DNA of 64,000 nt, taken from the NCBI RefSeq assembly GCF_004001045.1, contig NZ_BIMK01000010.1, positions 124,001-188,000 on the forward strand, given 5' to 3'. The number at the start of each line of letters is the position of its first letter. Position 1 is the stretch's first letter. Positions 62,317 through 64,000 of this stretch are shown here, one piece after another. The translations under genes were made by a program, and so were the position numbers. The notes under the pieces were generated by a model, which worked only from the letters and a program-made list of their open reading frames with translations, was not told where the DNA came from and did not search any database. Source of the DNA: Paenibacillus chibensis. Its GTDB lineage: Bacteria > Bacillota > Bacilli > Paenibacillales > Paenibacillaceae.

Positions 62317-62712
62317 TTAAAATATAAGTTCACAATCATGATGCTCCCATACATCGAACAAATTGCCATCCGGGTCTTCGAGGACAAAGAACTTACCGTA
62401 CTTGCCTTCATCGGCAATATTGCCGACCTGCACCTGCTCCGACTTCAAAACCGCGTGCAAAGATTCAATATCATTGGTGAAAAATGTAATCACCCATCGC
62501 TTCCGGTTATTCACTTCAAAGGTCGCTCTGGAATCATGATCGCTTTGAATCAGATCCAGAATCGGGCGGTTCTCGCGAAACAAGCTCAAATACCCTTCCC
62601 TCTTGTTCCGGACTTGAAAGCCGAAATGCTTCGTATACCAAGCCGCCGCCTGCTCTACGTCTTTCACCGGGATCACGTTGTATGCAATTCCCAAAATACG
62701 GCCTTCCGCCAT
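62317..62712 (-). CDS. VOC-family protein (glyoxalase/dioxygenase-like)
   Basis: A 131-residue vicinal-oxygen-chelate protein with two beta-alpha-beta-beta-beta halves: IAYNVIPVKDVEQAAAWYTKHFGF and FFTNDIESLHAVLKS, ending FVLEDPDGNLFDVWEH. The metal-ligand pattern is incomplete (Asn rather than His in the first strand), so catalysis is uncertain. The ATG at 62712 has GGAGA upstream; the six-residue extension is rejected. The two GNAT genes follow. Confidence 0.8.
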   Translation of the reverse strand: MAEGRILGIAYNVIPVKDVEQAAAWYTKHFGFQVRNKREGYLSLFRENRPILDLIQSDHDSRATFEVNNRKRWVITFFTNDIESLHAVLKSEQVQVGNIADEGKYGKFFVLEDPDGNLFDVWEHHDCELIF

Positions 62713-62854
62713 GAAATCACTCTCCATCATAAAGAATATTATCGTAATCGGTAAGGTTAAGTAGCTGCTACAATATTCTAGATAATTATACCTTCATTTC
62801 CATATGCAGGGAATCATTCATCCGGCTGATTGTTTCGACAAAGCAAACGGGGTA

Positions 62855-62880
62855 TAAAAAAAGAGCGGTCAAGCCGCTCT
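62855..62880 (-). terminator. Terminator left from a decayed gene
   Basis: AGAGCGG (62862-62868) pairs with CCGCTCT (62874-62880), with seven T residues on the minus strand. It directly abuts the last stop of the degenerate coding remnant. Confidence 0.8.
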
Positions 62881-63146
62881 CATACCTGGATCGTTCTGAA
62901 GTCGTTCATTTTGTCAGGAATCGAGAGACAGCTTCGGCCGTTTGTTTTCACTTTGAAAGGCATCGCTTGCCAGATGTAACCCGGGCCACCTCTTGTCCGA
63001 ATCGCTCACAGATCTCTTCACTGTCCATGCCTCTTTCCGAGCCTTCCATACGTAAAGAGAACGGCGTACCGGACACCTTCAGGTCACTGAAGCTTATGAA
63101 TGATCTTTCCTTTTTATGTAATAAAACCCTGCGTCTCTTGCCTTAT
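62880..63146 (-). pseudogene. Frameshifted remnant of an unidentified gene
   Basis: On the minus strand, a frame reading FISFSDLKVSGTPFSLRMEG, then SERGMDSEEICERFGQEV, runs to a TGA. A different frame then reads GYIWQAMPFKVKTNGRS, then CLSIPDKMNDFRTIQV, and stops right at the terminator. The composition of both pieces is protein-like, and the 3' piece ends exactly at a terminator, so one gene broken by frameshift is likely. I do not recognise the family. The nucleotides join directly to the truncated methyltransferase. Confidence 0.5.
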
Positions 63147-63314
63147 TCAATCGCAGCCTAAATCGAGAATCCTCTTCCCGCTCACATCGCCCAGCAGCTG
63201 CTTGATGATCGGTTTCTCGATCGTATCATTGGGATTCTCGCTCCCCTGCCTTCTATCCATATAACGCTTGAAAATCAAGGGATCATAATAAAATCCGGAA
63301 TCGTTCTGTTTCAT
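63147..63314 (-). pseudogene. Truncated SAM-dependent methyltransferase
   Basis: A GGGAGGG ribosome site and ATG at 63314 start 55 codons of a class I methyltransferase: FYYDPLIFKRYMDRR, then NPNDTIEKPIIKQLLGDVSG and KRILDLGC, ending in Asp and a TGA in the middle of motif I (normally LDLGCGDG). The remaining ~190 residues are absent; unrelated degenerate sequence follows. Function is lost, although translation could still start. Confidence 0.75.
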
Positions 63315-63329
63315 ATAGCCCTCCCATCG

Positions 63330-63767
63330 TCAGATCTTTTGTGAGCATAGCCGGTAAACCATAAAACCAAGCGAAGCGCCAATGCCGTTTAGAATCACGT
63401 CATCGATGTCACCGATGCCTACCCGGAGTATGGTCTGCAGGAACTCCAGCACGATTACGGAAGCCGTGAACCATGTCAAAAACAGACTGTATCTTCTTAA
63501 GCCCGGGAACAGGAATGGAAGCAGTACTCCAAATGGCATAAAAACCCCGATGTTCCCAGCCAAATTAATGATCGTCGTTCCCAGGTTATCCGTGTTCAGA
63601 TTAAAGATATAACCAAAAATCGTATTCAGCGGCACCAGATTAAATTGAAGCCCGATATGGGCCGCGCGGCCGAATCCCCGAAACATCCAGTATACTAAAC
63701 AAACGCTATACCCAACGAATAACAGCCAGGCGAGAACTTTTAATGCTTGACGTTGTTTAGGCTGCAA
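63330..63767 (-). CDS. VanZ-family membrane protein
   Basis: A 145-residue protein with four to five membrane helices. The pattern QFNLVPLNTI near residue 40, NLAGNIGVFMPFG in the middle and GDIDDVILNGIGASLGF near the end is the VanZ signature. VanZ gives low teicoplanin resistance in enterococci, but chromosomal homologues are general. The start is TTG at 63767 with AGGAGGT four bases upstream. It precedes the truncated methyltransferase by 15 bases. Confidence 0.88.
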   Translation of the reverse strand: MQPKQRQALKVLAWLLFVGYSVCLVYWMFRGFGRAAHIGLQFNLVPLNTIFGYIFNLNTDNLGTTIINLAGNIGVFMPFGVLLPFLFPGLRRYSLFLTWFTASVIVLEFLQTILRVGIGDIDDVILNGIGASLGFMVYRLCSQKI

Positions 63768-63810
63768 AGGTACCTCCTGCTCATGTCATAATGATGAACC
63801 GTAAGCGGCT

Positions 63811-64000
63811 TTATTTGTTCCAATTCCGCAGCGGTTTCTCCAGCGCATATAAATCGTCGTCGATCTGAGCCATTTTTTCTGTGATGAATGCTCTTGCATC
63901 CTCGATCGCTTTGTTATAGATATACGGCCCGAGTTCGCTGATCATAAAGTCGATGAGCTGTTCCGCGCCCAGCTGCCCGATGCTTTCCGAACGCTCGTCT
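63811..64000 (-). CDS. DUF2164-family protein (5'-truncated by window)
   Basis: Sixty-two codons are visible up to the TAA at 63811-63813; the start lies beyond the window. The sequence ERSESIGQLGAEQLIDFM, then ELGPYIYNKAIEDARAFI and the ending DDDLYALEKP matches DUF2164, a small soluble family of unknown function. It is followed by VanZ on the same strand, 43 bases away. Confidence 0.75.
   Translation of the reverse strand, partial: DERSESIGQLGAEQLIDFMISELGPYIYNKAIEDARAFITEKMAQIDDDLYALEKPLRNWNK

Overview
The window reads as chromosome of a Gram-positive, spore-forming, polysaccharide-degrading bacterium, most likely Paenibacillus. Support: very large secreted proteins ending in three SLH modules, paired GH18 chitinases with fibronectin-III and CBM5/12 modules, an LplB/YtcP-type sugar ABC transporter beside a membrane-anchored YesN-like AraC regulator, a bacillithiol-dependent FosB, a soluble PAS kinase of the sporulation-kinase type, and strong AGGAGG ribosome binding sites. 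No rRNA, tRNA, CRISPR array or insertion sequence was seen. The genus is an inference; no search could be run.

Layout. 1-6.4 kb: a partial LacI-family regulator, fosB with a phosphatase, a LacI-type regulator divergent from bdhA (2,3-butanediol dehydrogenase) with matching palindromic operators, an MBL hydrolase behind a perfect consensus promoter, and murI. 6.4-20.4 kb: a DinB-GNAT fusion, a ~2050-residue SLH protein with lamin-tail and phosphoesterase domains, a PPOX flavoprotein, a TipA-like MerR regulator with its own 19-bp-spacer promoter, pepT with a methyltransferase, glycerate kinase, and a split ThrE-type exporter. 20.6-26.3 kb: two tandem chitinases; a cre-like site precedes the upstream one. 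26.4-32 kb: membrane protein, macro-domain/GNAT pair, two-component system, a secreted Lys/Ala/His-rich protein, an acetyltransferase and a Nudix hydrolase.

32-38.5 kb: a 2125-residue SLH protein with seven beta-trefoil-like repeats, a carbohydrate-binding region and a GH87-like beta-helix, preceded by a cre-like site. 38.7-45 kb: small envelope or possible spore proteins, glycolipid-binding, SseB, GNAT, VanW and GyrI-like proteins, and an MFS transporter. 45-53.4 kb: a coherent glycoside-uptake operon (two permeases, binding lipoprotein, GH29 alpha-L-fucosidase, sugar isomerase) next to its likely AraC-type sensor-regulator, with an inverted repeat filling the promoter spacer. 53.6-64 kb: small accessory genes (phosphatase, GNATs, RidA, PAS histidine kinase, C45 acyltransferase, hydrolase, VOC, VanZ) with three decayed loci: a headless HAD hydrolase, a methyltransferase stopped inside its SAM motif, and a frameshifted unknown gene.

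Taken together, much of the window supports breakdown of chitin, probably alpha-glucan, and fucosylated glycans at the cell surface. CcpA-type control is suggested upstream of two of the big enzymes. The rest is typical accessory stress and detoxification content (seven GNAT domains, FosB, Nudix, macro domain). No clearly new defence or mobile system was found. The most unusual items are the two giant surface proteins, the divergent chitinase active-site motif, the secreted histone-like protein, and a GC-rich non-coding stretch near 57.8 kb.
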